The position numbers and the translations under genes were made by a program. A stretch of 64,000 nucleotides of DNA, taken from the NCBI GenBank assembly GCA_021733925.1, contig JAIPJY010000019.1, forward strand, positions 52,142-116,141, given 5' to 3'. This DNA is from Prosthecobacter sp. GTDB taxonomy: Bacteria > Verrucomicrobiota > Verrucomicrobiia > Verrucomicrobiales > Verrucomicrobiaceae. Below, piece by piece: positions 1 to 8,809 of this stretch. The notes under the pieces were generated by a model, which saw nothing but the letters and a program-made list of their open reading frames with translations, was not told the origin of the DNA and searched no databases. Every line of letters starts with the position of its first letter. Position 1 is the first letter of the stretch.

Positions 1-851
1 TGCGCACGTTTGTCGTCGCCTTTCACATCGGCATTGGTGATGAGGCGGCGGGTGTTTTGAAAGGGTGGTGCGCTGATATCGACGTCCACAATGGGGCCGA
101 ATTGATTCAAGCCCATCATCTCCCAGGAGCGGCAGTAGTGATCGCCGGACCAGCCGCCATCAAGGACATGACTGAAACCAAAGATGCGATTCCCCGGCGT
201 GGCGGAGGGCAGCGACTGCCAGCTTTCGTAGTTGTCGCGCGGGCCGCAAAAGCAGACCACGCGATCCACCTTCTGATGCTTCGCGAAGCGGGCGGAAGTC
301 GTGGCGCCGTGCGAGGCACCCGAGACGATCACCTTGTCCCAGCGCAGGCCTTTGCCGTCTTCAGTGATGAACTGGCCCCACTTGCCCTCGGGATGCTCCT
401 TGGCGAGCCATTGGACGAACTGAAACGAGCGCTCCATCATGCCGTCCGGCTGCGGAATGCTGACGAGGTCGCTGTGATCTTCACCGGTCGAGGCTTCGAG
501 GCGGATGTCGCCGAGAGTTTTGCCATCATTAAGCCGGGCCGGAGGGATGAGACCGAACCATTTGTTAGCGTAGTGCGGCTGGATGGCGTGCAGGCCGTAG
601 CTGTTGAGGCGCTCGAACAAGGGTGCGCTGTAGCCCATGAGCCAGATCACCAGCTTGCCCTGGGACTTCACGCTTGGATCGACGCTCGCGTTTTGAAGGT
701 CCTGCGGCTTGCCCTTCTTGTCGGTGAAGACGAAGTCGATTTCCGGATGCTCCTTGGCACGCGGGTCGATTTCGCTGGCGCGTTTTGAGATGGTGGGTGC
801 GGCATTGAGACCGACGGACAAGGCCAGCAGGCAGGTGAGGAGGTGTTTCAT
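1..851 (-). CDS. secreted alpha/beta-hydrolase-like protein, truncated by window edge
   Basis: Reading the minus strand from the ATG at 851 gives 283 residues with no stop before the window edge, so the C-terminus is missing. Residues 1-18 are a signal peptide (MKHLLTCLLALSVGLNAA), so the product is exported. The segment VIVSGASHGATTSARFA carries a GxSxG nucleophile elbow (Ser180), followed by a strand and Cys-rich turn (VVCFCGPRD) typical of alpha/beta hydrolases. It resembles the BPSS1187-like hydrolase family, from memory. The substrate is unknown. The catalytic Asp and His would lie partly beyond the edge. A plus-strand frame at 57-788 is an antisense shadow. Confidence 0.7.
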   Translation of the reverse strand, partial: MKHLLTCLLALSVGLNAAPTISKRASEIDPRAKEHPEIDFVFTDKKGKPQDLQNASVDPSVKSQGKLVIWLMGYSAPLFERLNSYGLHAIQPHYANKWFGLIPPARLNDGKTLGDIRLEASTGEDHSDLVSIPQPDGMMERSFQFVQWLAKEHPEGKWGQFITEDGKGLRWDKVIVSGASHGATTSARFAKHQKVDRVVCFCGPRDNYESWQSLPSATPGNRIFGFSHVLDGGWSGDHYCRSWEMMGLNQFGPIVDVDISAPPFQNTRRLITNADVKGDDKRA

Positions 852-897
852 AAAAATAAAAACGTGAATGCGATTTTGCGGCATCTGATGGTTTACA

Positions 898-1581
898 TCA
901 ATGTATTCGCTCTACCCATGGGCTGCGAAACATATATGGATTATCCAAAACCAGCGGGTCGGCATCTGTTTCGATTATCCTTCGAATCCAGTCATCAAAT
1001 TCTTCGCAATCGACCGGCCGCCAAAGATCATCGCTGTCCTGAAGTTCCGCAGTCGTTTCATCACCGCAGTGGACCATGCGCCATCTCCCATCGGACATAA
1101 ATTTTCGCAATCCGAAACTGGCTGAGAATCCGGGTATTTCAACCAACCGCAATAATGTGACCGAATCTGGCACCGGGCATCCAGCAATCTTTTCCGCTGC
1201 ACGGATTTCATTTTCAACATTAACCAAGGTTAGTGGGCTGTAAATTCGCACTGGGTAACGCAGCAGCAACAGGCACTCTGCGATCTGAGCGTAAAAATCT
1301 TGCAAACAAAGCGGCAAATCCGCATTCACAAAACGCTCCAGTTCAACCACATCAGCCTTGCCCACCACAACTGCATGCTTTGCATTGAGCATCCATTTCA
1401 CCTGCCCGTCTTTTTCCATGATTTCGGAGTCACGGGTCAAACTTTCGCTGAAATCCTGTCCAGGATATATCCTGCCGTATTCGCTTGTGATTCTCTGCGT
1501 CACAGTTTCGTAGCGCATGGACACGGTGGAGTATTTTCTGAGCTCTGAGCACCTAGACAATATACAGGAAGCCGCGCTCAT
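898..1581 (-). CDS. SUKH (SMI1/KNR4)-like protein
   Basis: 227 residues from the ATG at 1581; a start at Met22 (1518) is equally possible, and neither has a clear Shine-Dalgarno. The middle and C-terminal parts look like the SUKH fold: an LPxxLxxFY-type helix near residue 90, then RIYSPLTLV, a strand-rich core (SASFGLRKFMSDGRWRMVH), and a closing FDDWIRRIIE helix. SUKH proteins are often immunity proteins of polymorphic toxins, but no toxin gene is visible beside it. The codons look more AT-rich than those of neighbouring genes, which would fit recent transfer. The family call rests on pattern only. Confidence 0.5.
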   Translation of the reverse strand: MSAASCILSRCSELRKYSTVSMRYETVTQRITSEYGRIYPGQDFSESLTRDSEIMEKDGQVKWMLNAKHAVVVGKADVVELERFVNADLPLCLQDFYAQIAECLLLLRYPVRIYSPLTLVNVENEIRAAEKIAGCPVPDSVTLLRLVEIPGFSASFGLRKFMSDGRWRMVHCGDETTAELQDSDDLWRPVDCEEFDDWIRRIIETDADPLVLDNPYMFRSPWVERIH

Positions 1582-1626
1582 TGAAGATGTCTATTTAGAT
1601 TCCTATCTCGATTCTCTGAAATTCCC

Positions 1627-2460
1627 TCACGACTCAAACCGCAGCCCCGCCGAATACGACCCCACGCTGCGGAGCGTCGCGCCATCGGCACGGGTTTGAT
1701 TGAGGGCTTTCTGCACGCGGGGATCAGCGGTGGAGCCTTCGATCTCGATGTAGAAGCGGTATTTGTTGGGCTGGCCGCGGATCGGGCGAGATTCGAGACG
1801 CTTCATGTTGATGTCGTTCTCGCTCAGCGGCGTGAGAAAACGACAGAGGCTGCCGGAGCGGTCGGGCAGTTCGACGACGAGCGCGGTGCGGTTGTGTTCG
1901 AGCGCCGGTGTGTTTGCCGCGTGCCCGATGAGATAGAACTGCGTGATGTTTGGCACCTCGCCTGCAATCGGGAAATGCAGCACCTGCAGGCCATGCAGTT
2001 CGGCGTTTTGACGCGGACCGATTGCGGCGGCTCCGGGTGTGGCGACGGCTTTTTCGGCGGCTTTCGCCGTGCTCGGCTCCACCACACGCTTCACGTCGGG
2101 GTAATGGGCTTTGAGCCAGTCATCGCCATGATAGAAGGGCATCGCATGGGAATGGATGGAGGTGATGGACTCCCCTGCCCTGCCGAGGAGGGCGAGTTTC
2201 ACATCCAGCGTGAGTTCTTCGATGATGTAGAGCGTGCTGCGTGTGTCCACGAGGCGGTCCACGGTGTCGATGATGAAGCCTCCGGAGGAATTTTCGATGG
2301 GCACGATGCCGAGTGCGGTCGGATTCGTGACGAGGAAATCAAACACATCGCCCACGTTGTCGCGGAGACTGACCGCGACGCCGGGGAAACGCATCTGCGT
2401 GATGAGATGCGAAAAACTGCCCTCGGGGCCGAGGCAGGCGATGGTTGGCGGTGGAGTCAT
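1627..2460 (-). CDS. pheA: prephenate dehydratase
   Basis: 277 residues; converts prephenate to phenylpyruvate in phenylalanine synthesis (cytoplasm). The N-terminus ACLGPEGSFSH is the family signature. The catalytic domain covers about residues 5-180 and a C-terminal ACT regulatory domain about 190-270, with TALVVELPDRSGSL and the ESRP motif that forms the Phe-binding site in the family. The normally invariant TRF motif reads TQF (NITQFYLIG): the catalytic Thr is kept and Arg is replaced by Gln. This is a monofunctional dehydratase without a chorismate mutase domain. It is transcribed divergently from pbpC; the 229-bp gap between them (2461-2689) shows nothing I can name. Confidence 0.92.
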   Translation of the reverse strand: MTPPPTIACLGPEGSFSHLITQMRFPGVAVSLRDNVGDVFDFLVTNPTALGIVPIENSSGGFIIDTVDRLVDTRSTLYIIEELTLDVKLALLGRAGESITSIHSHAMPFYHGDDWLKAHYPDVKRVVEPSTAKAAEKAVATPGAAAIGPRQNAELHGLQVLHFPIAGEVPNITQFYLIGHAANTPALEHNRTALVVELPDRSGSLCRFLTPLSENDINMKRLESRPIRGQPNKYRFYIEIEGSTADPRVQKALNQTRADGATLRSVGSYSAGLRFES

Positions 2461-2689
2461 GCGGGCGGTGCATGCTGCGGTGGAGGATGCGCATGGTCAA
2501 GCTGAGTCGTGCTTATCCAAACGACCCAGGCGGTGTTTGCATGCCTTGGGCGTGAGTTTGGGTGAAGCAGGGAGCGGTGAAAGCGGGGTGCGGACTGCGG
2601 GAAGGCATGGGGCATGACGTGAGCGCTGGGCTCATCTCGCGGAGCGAGATGGCTACTTTATTTCAGCGCGACCTCGCGTTGATTGGCGC

Positions 2690-4945
2690 ATGCGCCGCCG
2701 CTGGAAAACCATTCTCATCACCCTGCTTGTGCTGGCGGCAGGCGGCTGGTGGGGGGTGCCGTGGATGATGCCTTTGCCGGAGGCTCTTTTGCAGCCGCCG
2801 CCATCCTCCACGCTTTATCTTGCCCGCGATGGCACGCCGCTGCGGCATCTGCTGAATGAGGATGGCACGCGCTCTGCACCGCCGGTGTCCTATGCGGAGA
2901 TTCCGCCGACTCTGGTGCATGCGCTGCTGGCTGCGGAGGACAAACGCTTCTTCTCGCATGGGGGCATTGATTTGATCGCCGTGGTGCGTGCGGGATGGGG
3001 CAATGCTCGCAGCGGACACATCATTTCCGGTGCTTCGACGATTCATCAGCAGCTTATCAAGAACACCACGCCGCAAGCGGGCAGGCGCACGCTTTGGGTC
3101 AAGATCGTTGAGGCGCTGAGGGCACGACGGCTGGCGATGTCCTGGAGCCGCGAAGAGGTGCTGGCGGCGTATGTGAACCGGGTTTCTTTTGGCAATCTCA
3201 TGACGGGGATCGCGACTGCGGCATCGGGCTACTTTCACAAGCCGCTGGGTGACCTCACGCCTGCGGAGTGTGCGCTGCTGGCGGCGCTGCCGCAGTCTCC
3301 GGCGCGGCTGAATCCATTTCGTCATCTGGTGGGAGTGCTGCCACGGCAGCGGCGCATTCTGAACAAGATGCATGAACTGCGCTGGCTGGATGATGAGCAG
3401 CTTCGTGTGGCCTTGGACCAGAAGATCGTGCTGCAGCGTTTCAGCGGCGGGTTTGAAGCGCCGCATGCGGTGGAGATGCTGCGTGGGGCAGAGCACGGCG
3501 GCACGATCCGCACCACGCTGAATGCCACACTGCAGCAGCAGGTTGAGACGATTGTCTCGCAGCGATTGGAAGCGCTGAAAGGCCGCCATGTGGCGCATGC
3601 AGCGGTGGTGGTGATTGAGAATGCGACGGGGGCTGTGCTGGCGCTGGCGGGTTCGCGCGATTTTTTTGCGCAGGATGGCGGGCAGCTCAATGGGGCCTGG
3701 GCGTCGCATTCGCCGGGGTCGGCGATGAAGCCGTTTACGTATCTGCTCGCCTTTGAGCGTGGGGCCACGCCAGCGAGTCTTGTTGCGGATCTGCCGATTG
3801 AGTTTGCGACGACTTCAGGGACTTATCGGCCGGAGAATTTTTCTCTGCGGAGCTATGGGCCGATGACGTATCGCTATGCTTTGGGTAATTCGCTCAACAT
3901 CTCTGCGGTGCGTGTGCTGGATTCCATTGGTGGAGCCGAGACGCTGCTGCCAAAGCTGCGGGATCTCGGCATGAACACGCTGACTGAAGACGCTGCGCAC
4001 TACGGACTCGGATTGACCATTGGCAACGCCTCGGTGCGTCTCATTGAACTTGCGAACGCCTATGCGTGCCTCGCACGGCTGGGCCAGTTCAAGCCGTGGA
4101 CGCTGTTGCAGGATGATCGTGCTGCAGGGGAACGACGGCTTCTGGGAGAGAATGAGAGCTGGCTGATCGCTGATATTCTGAGTGACAATCAGGCGCGTGA
4201 GATGGCGTTTGGGAGCTGGTCGGTGCTGCGGCTGCCGTTTAAGTGTGCGGTCAAGACGGGCACCAGCTCCACCTTTCGCGACAACTGGACGCTGGGCTAC
4301 ACGCCTGAGTTTACCGTCGGCGTCTGGGTGGGGAATTTCGACAACACACCGATGCAGGATGTCAGCGGAGTCACGGGCGCAGGTCCGATCTTCCGTGATG
4401 TGATGCTGCACCTGCATGAGAAACATCCTGCCACCTGGTTTGCGACGCCCAAGGACATCACGCGTGCACGCATTGATCCGCGCACTGGTAAGCGTCTCAC
4501 GCCGCAGACACCGCCTGCGCGGGTGAGCCGTGAGGAGTTTTTCATTGGCGGCAAGCTGCCGTCTGTGGCGCAGGCGGGTGATTATGATGGACGTGGCCGG
4601 GCGATTTTGCCGCGTGAGTATGCTGGCTGGATTGCGAGTGGTGCCAACTGGCTCGGTGATTTGGTCACGACTGCGGAGACCGAGGACAGACCGGTGCTGC
4701 GCATCACGAATCCGATTCCTGGGACGGTGGTCATACTTGATCCCGACATTCGCAACCATGGCAGCCAGCTGTTGCTGCAGGCTGCGGGGTCCAGTCAGGC
4801 GCGGTGGAGTTGCAAGACGCTTGAGCTCAGCACGGAGGGTGTGCATACGTTTGCGATTCTCAAACCGGGGAGGCATGAGATTGAGGTGAGGGATGAGGCG
4901 AGCGGCCTTAGTGCGCGAACATTTGTAATTGTGCAGGAGGAGTAG
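2690..4945 (+). CDS. pbpC: penicillin-binding protein 1C (bifunctional transglycosylase/transpeptidase)
   Basis: 751 residues. A single N-terminal membrane anchor (residues 7-23) is followed by a GT51 glycosyltransferase domain with AEDKRFFSHGGID (catalytic Glu83) and the ASTIHQQL motif. The penicillin-binding domain has SAMK (Ser344, Lys347), SLN (401-403) and KTGTS (522-526), all intact. The last roughly 90 residues form the PBP1C-specific C-terminal domain (PVLRITNPIPGTVVILDP). It polymerises and cross-links peptidoglycan in the periplasm. In many genomes pbpC follows an alpha2-macroglobulin gene, but none is present here. The start codon is the ATG directly before the RRRW positive patch. 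Confidence 0.94.
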   Translation: MRRRWKTILITLLVLAAGGWWGVPWMMPLPEALLQPPPSSTLYLARDGTPLRHLLNEDGTRSAPPVSYAEIPPTLVHALLAAEDKRFFSHGGIDLIAVVRAGWGNARSGHIISGASTIHQQLIKNTTPQAGRRTLWVKIVEALRARRLAMSWSREEVLAAYVNRVSFGNLMTGIATAASGYFHKPLGDLTPAECALLAALPQSPARLNPFRHLVGVLPRQRRILNKMHELRWLDDEQLRVALDQKIVLQRFSGGFEAPHAVEMLRGAEHGGTIRTTLNATLQQQVETIVSQRLEALKGRHVAHAAVVVIENATGAVLALAGSRDFFAQDGGQLNGAWASHSPGSAMKPFTYLLAFERGATPASLVADLPIEFATTSGTYRPENFSLRSYGPMTYRYALGNSLNISAVRVLDSIGGAETLLPKLRDLGMNTLTEDAAHYGLGLTIGNASVRLIELANAYACLARLGQFKPWTLLQDDRAAGERRLLGENESWLIADILSDNQAREMAFGSWSVLRLPFKCAVKTGTSSTFRDNWTLGYTPEFTVGVWVGNFDNTPMQDVSGVTGAGPIFRDVMLHLHEKHPATWFATPKDITRARIDPRTGKRLTPQTPPARVSREEFFIGGKLPSVAQAGDYDGRGRAILPREYAGWIASGANWLGDLVTTAETEDRPVLRITNPIPGTVVILDPDIRNHGSQLLLQAAGSSQARWSCKTLELSTEGVHTFAILKPGRHEIEVRDEASGLSARTFVIVQEE

Positions 4946-5269
4946 GTTCGCGTGTCCTGCGTGCAGCGCTGGCATACCTACGGCATGCGACCTTGAGCGG
5001 GTGGCAGGGTGAGTGAGCGTGGTCCAGGGGTGGCGCTCGTGCCTCGCTTACCCCTGGCTACCGGCTGTGATCCCTCCGGGATCGTGACAAAATCCGGATG
5101 CGCATGACGTTTTTCGAAATGGTGTCGGCAAAAGCGGAGCGACTGCTGCTTGCGGAGTACTGCCTTCTTCACCAAGGCTACGAAGGCCAGGACGGAATAA
5201 ATTCCGCGCTCCTTGGACGCTGCGCTCTTCACCGCGCGCCATGCAGCATGCACGTGCGCATCAGGTTTA
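4946..5269. repeat. hairpin-rich intergenic repeat region
   Basis: This 324-bp gap holds no convincing gene. It contains several inverted repeats: CCAGGGGT (5024-5031) with ACCCCTGG (5050-5057); GATCCC-TCC-GGGATC (5069-5083); and CGGAA-TAAA-TTCCG (5193-5206). The last is joined to CCGCGCTCCTTGGACGCTGCG (5204-5224), which recurs in similar form at 7775-7796. The pattern resembles the short palindromic repeats scattered through Verrucomicrobia and Planctomycetes. Minus-strand frames here (4978-5328, 5048-5242) read through the hairpins and are not believable proteins. Confidence 0.55.
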
Positions 5270-7657
5270 TTATTCTGCCAGCCGCTCGCGATAGACCTGA
5301 CGTGCGTGCTCATAGGCGGCGACGGCATCTGAATGCTCCTTGGGATCGATGAGTGCTTCTTTCTGAGACCAGCATTGATCGACGCTTTTGAGGCACCATT
5401 CGAGGCTGCGCTTTTCGCGGATGGGTTTGCCGGCGACGATGACGAAGATGGGGTTTGTGTGCGAGCTGGCGCGGATGCGCAGGGCGACCCAGCAGCTCTT
5501 GGTGACGGGCACGTCGAAGCTCATCTCGCGGGTGACGCCATCGGCGGTGATGTTTTTCTGGGCGACGGAGACGCCGTTCACAATGACTTCGACAGGGACA
5601 TTGTGTGAGGCACCGCGGCGGGCGCGTTCGAGATCCCAGAAGGGTTTGTGATCCACGGGCGCGGATTGAATTTCGGGGTGCAGCTTGTCATCGAGCCGAG
5701 CGGCGACTTTGGCGGAGAGTCTCAGCGTTCCTGGCGTCTGAAGCCTGATCTCGCTATCTTTGGTGCCCACTTCAGTTGGCTCCATCACGATTTCTCTCGG
5801 GCCTCGATCTGCGTTGTGGGGTGTTGCCCCAGGTCCCTCAGGAATGATTTTCTGTCTGGCTTTGAACTCCATGAGGTGACTCTTGCCATCGCTGACGTAG
5901 GCGCGACCGGCGCGGATGCCTTCGCACCAGGCATCGTAGCTGAGGCGGCCGTCGAGCTTCACGTAGGCGCGGCCGAGGCCGACGCGCTCGCCGTAGATGC
6001 AGGGGAAGTCGGTCTCGCCGCTGATGCGGGTGCGGAAGCCGGCATTGAGGGTGTGATACCAGATGTTCAGCTCCCAGGTGTGCGGGGTGTCCACCATGGA
6101 GAGGAAATCGACAGCGGGCACCGGTTTACCATCCGGCCCTTCCACGTTGTGCGTGACATCGACGATGTATTCATTGGCACCGATGCCGTTGAAGGGCGGG
6201 ATGATGTAGTTCGGCAGTTCGTCGGTGGCGCTGGGGATGCCAAGTTTGTAGTTCTGCTTTCGTGCGGGATCGTTCTCCGCGAGTGGTTGCAGGCCCCAGC
6301 CGCTGTGGGCGGGGCCGCAGAGGGCACCCTGTTTTTTGGCCCACTTGAGGGTATTCAGGCAAAGGGTGGGCCAGTGGGCGGTGCTGTCGCCGCCGGGGTA
6401 CATCTGCTCCTTGAGCTTGAGCAGGCAGAGGTGGCCGCTTTTGTGGCTGCCGAAGCCGCTGACTTCGACATCGTAGCGAAGGAGAAAGGGGAACTTGGAT
6501 TCCTTGTCCTCGGTACCGGTGAAGAACTGTTTTTGGTAATCGAAGCAGGGGCCCCAGGTGAGGTTGGCGCCGATTTTTAAATCTTCGCCCATGCAATGCC
6601 GAGCCATGTCGGGCGCATGCACGCCCATGGTCGGCACAGAGTAGTGGGCACAGCCGGCGGCGTGGATGTGGTGATCGCCGCTCCACCAGCCGAGTTTGCT
6701 GGGATCGATCCAGCGCTGCACTTGAAATTTCAGCGGTGTGTTCTTGCCTGCGATCTTCAGTTTGCGCTGCTCCGGTATGGATTCTGGGCCGCGACGGAAG
6801 GTGATGTCATAGTCGCCATCGGGGAGTTTTAGTATTTCGCCATCGCCGCGATAGATCTGCGGGTGGAAGAAGAAGTCTGGCGCGATGCGCTTGATCTGAC
6901 TCGGGTAGATGCGTCCGGCGTGGTCCTTGATGAGCAATTCGGCGATGCAGGGCTTGCCGTTTTCATCAAGGATGTTCAGCGCCACGTCGCGTGCGGGCTG
7001 GCAGTCAAAGAGGACGCTGGTTTCGGCGCGGAAACCGAGATCCTGAGTGCCCTGGCCGGTGTCGAAACTGAAGACGGCTTCGCGTTTGCCGGCTTCGCTG
7101 GCGTAGAGCTGGATGATGCGATATTCGACGCCGAGCCCGCTGAGTGTGGGCTGCTGTGGCGGTGCTTCGTGCATCTGCAGTTCGAGCCAGCGTGCGGAGA
7201 GCGGCGGAAGCCCGGGATCGCGGGGCTGAGCATGCGGAGCCACGGGTGGGGAGCCTTTCACATAGACTTCTTTCCCCTGTGGACTGCTGGCGGCGAGCTT
7301 GGCGGTGACGCCGGCTTCATTCTCCACACGCACGAGGTACTGCCGCCAGCCAGATTCATCGAGCACGGCTTTGGCCGCGCCGCGCTCGACTTTCACGCGC
7401 TGTTCGGGAGTGATGGTGACGAGGAAGAGAGCGTGCGAATCGAGCACGGTTTGCGCCTTGGCCACGGAAGCTGCGTCGTGGGCCTTGATGCAAGCACGCA
7501 GAGTGGTGAGTTCAGCTGTGGAGAAGGGCGAGCCGAGAAAGGCTGTCGCGTCGATAAGTCGCTGGGTGGCGGTGAAGAAGGGCTGGGGTTCGAGGGGGGC
7601 GGCGTGGCTGAGATGAACAAAGGCAAAGCACAGGCAGAGCAGGAGCGACGTTTTCAT
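5270..7657 (-). CDS. secreted CehA/McbA-family metallohydrolase
   Basis: 795 residues with a signal peptide (MKTSLLLCLCFAFVHLSHA), so probably periplasmic or secreted. The N-terminal half is a beta-rich region with no motif I recognise. Around residues 330-600 lies a PHP-type hydrolase core: WWSGDHHIHAAGC supplies the HxH metal ligands, CGPAHSGWG a later His, and SGETDFPCIYGERVG the C-terminal part of the site. The CehA/McbA group of the PHP superfamily includes carbaryl and phosphodiester hydrolases; members in Verrucomicrobia and Planctomycetes are common and uncharacterised. The real substrate is unknown. It reads toward pbpC, separated by the repeat region. Confidence 0.75.
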   Translation of the reverse strand: MKTSLLLCLCFAFVHLSHAAPLEPQPFFTATQRLIDATAFLGSPFSTAELTTLRACIKAHDAASVAKAQTVLDSHALFLVTITPEQRVKVERGAAKAVLDESGWRQYLVRVENEAGVTAKLAASSPQGKEVYVKGSPPVAPHAQPRDPGLPPLSARWLELQMHEAPPQQPTLSGLGVEYRIIQLYASEAGKREAVFSFDTGQGTQDLGFRAETSVLFDCQPARDVALNILDENGKPCIAELLIKDHAGRIYPSQIKRIAPDFFFHPQIYRGDGEILKLPDGDYDITFRRGPESIPEQRKLKIAGKNTPLKFQVQRWIDPSKLGWWSGDHHIHAAGCAHYSVPTMGVHAPDMARHCMGEDLKIGANLTWGPCFDYQKQFFTGTEDKESKFPFLLRYDVEVSGFGSHKSGHLCLLKLKEQMYPGGDSTAHWPTLCLNTLKWAKKQGALCGPAHSGWGLQPLAENDPARKQNYKLGIPSATDELPNYIIPPFNGIGANEYIVDVTHNVEGPDGKPVPAVDFLSMVDTPHTWELNIWYHTLNAGFRTRISGETDFPCIYGERVGLGRAYVKLDGRLSYDAWCEGIRAGRAYVSDGKSHLMEFKARQKIIPEGPGATPHNADRGPREIVMEPTEVGTKDSEIRLQTPGTLRLSAKVAARLDDKLHPEIQSAPVDHKPFWDLERARRGASHNVPVEVIVNGVSVAQKNITADGVTREMSFDVPVTKSCWVALRIRASSHTNPIFVIVAGKPIREKRSLEWCLKSVDQCWSQKEALIDPKEHSDAVAAYEHARQVYRERLAE

Positions 7658-7760
7658 GGGGACTCCAACGTTCGCAGAGGTGGAGGGCTTCCAAATGCGA
7701 GGGGGGAGTTTGGAATAATTCTAGCCCTGGAGTTTTGCGCAGATGCGGGGACGTTCGAAA

Positions 7761-7796
7761 GCGGCGCTGAAGCGCCGCACTCCGAGGACGCTGTCG
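7761..7796. repeat. interspersed hairpin repeat, second copy
   Basis: GCGGCGC (7761-7767), loop TGAA, GCGCCGC (7772-7778) form a perfect 7-bp stem. It runs into CCGCACTCCGAGGACGCTGTCG (7775-7796), which matches 5204-5224 apart from a few changes. It sits between the DMT transporter and the CehA/McbA gene in a 146-bp gap and could also slow transcription. No T-run follows. Confidence 0.5.
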
Positions 7797-7803
7797 CGAC
7801 TAT

Positions 7804-8700
7804 TCACACCACTACCAGAACGATGGCGCTCATCATGAGCAGGGCACCGGCCAGGCGCCAGCGCATGACTTTGGGGCCGAGGTGCTGTTCGGCGTTCATG
7901 AACCAGTGGCCGATCATCCAGACGAGCACGACGCTCAGGAGGCCGCGTGAGGAATAGACGATGTTGGCGGAGGTGGCCTTGCCAAAGACGGCGAGGGTGC
8001 TGACGAAAATGATGCTCTGGGTGCCGAGCAAGGCAGCCCCGCCAACGAGCCAGGGCCATGCCTGAACCCGGATGGCGCTCAGGGGTGCGGAAAAGCGAAA
8101 GATGAGGCCAAAAGAGAGCAGCGCATTGATCCAGAAAATGCAGGGCAGCAGGCGGCCGACTCCCCAATACGGGCCCCACTTTTGCACCAGCACATCAAAG
8201 ATGGCGAAGGCCACTGCGCCGATGCCACCGGCGACGAAGGTGATGAGAAGATTGCGCGGTGGCTGGCCGACATCTTTGCGATTCATGAAGGTGATGCCAA
8301 GCACGCTCAGAAAGGCGGCGATCCAGAGCTTCACCCCCACGGGTTCTCCAATCAGCAGCGGGGTGAAGAAGGCGACGAGAATGACCTTGAGCCCAAAGAC
8401 TGGCACGGCGACGGAGACATCGCCTTTTTCCAAGGCCAAAAACTGCGAAATCTGACCGACGAAGAGGCACATGGCGATGACGCCGGGCTGCCAGAGATCT
8501 ATTATTTCCACCGGAGGACCGCCGAGCAGCCAGAGGAAGGAGAAGAGTCCTGCGACGATCAAATTTGCGACAAACGTGGTGCGCCACAGGCCGACGCCGA
8601 GGTCGCTGGAGCGCTTTAGCACGAGGGCCCCAAAGGCATACAGAAGGGCGGCAATGAGCGGGAAAAGCGTGGTGGCAAAGGCGGGGGACACCCGCGCCAT
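7804..8700 (-). CDS. EamA/DMT-family transporter
   Basis: 298 residues from the ATG at 8700; an upstream TTG at 8724 would add eight residues that are not hydrophobic-helix-like. The protein is almost entirely hydrophobic with about ten predicted membrane helices in two halves, the typical EamA/DMT layout of about 300 residues. Examples are the first helix FPLIAALLYAFGALVLKRSS and the second-half opening LLITFVAGGIGAVAFAIFDVLVQKWG. DMT carriers export or import small metabolites; the substrate cannot be told from sequence. It is transcribed away from pfkA with about 110 bp between them. Confidence 0.8.
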   Translation of the reverse strand: MARVSPAFATTLFPLIAALLYAFGALVLKRSSDLGVGLWRTTFVANLIVAGLFSFLWLLGGPPVEIIDLWQPGVIAMCLFVGQISQFLALEKGDVSVAVPVFGLKVILVAFFTPLLIGEPVGVKLWIAAFLSVLGITFMNRKDVGQPPRNLLITFVAGGIGAVAFAIFDVLVQKWGPYWGVGRLLPCIFWINALLSFGLIFRFSAPLSAIRVQAWPWLVGGAALLGTQSIIFVSTLAVFGKATSANIVYSSRGLLSVVLVWMIGHWFMNAEQHLGPKVMRWRLAGALLMMSAIVLVVV

Positions 8701-8809
8701 TAACACGCGGGCGCAGGGTAGCAAGCCCGAGGAGTATTGTCCTCAGCAGCAGTCGCTTGCCACGCGCAGAGTGCTCGCTAAGCAGACGATCCCCCAATTT
8801 TTATTTTCC

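Noticed and set aside
4978-5328. 116-codon minus-strand frame in the gap after pbpC
   Set aside because: It reads through palindromic repeats; frames like this recur because the repeat does, not because of a protein.
8471-8809. 113-codon N-terminal extension of phosphofructokinase
   Set aside because: Antisense to the DMT transporter and without homology; PFK proper starts at the ATG at 8810.
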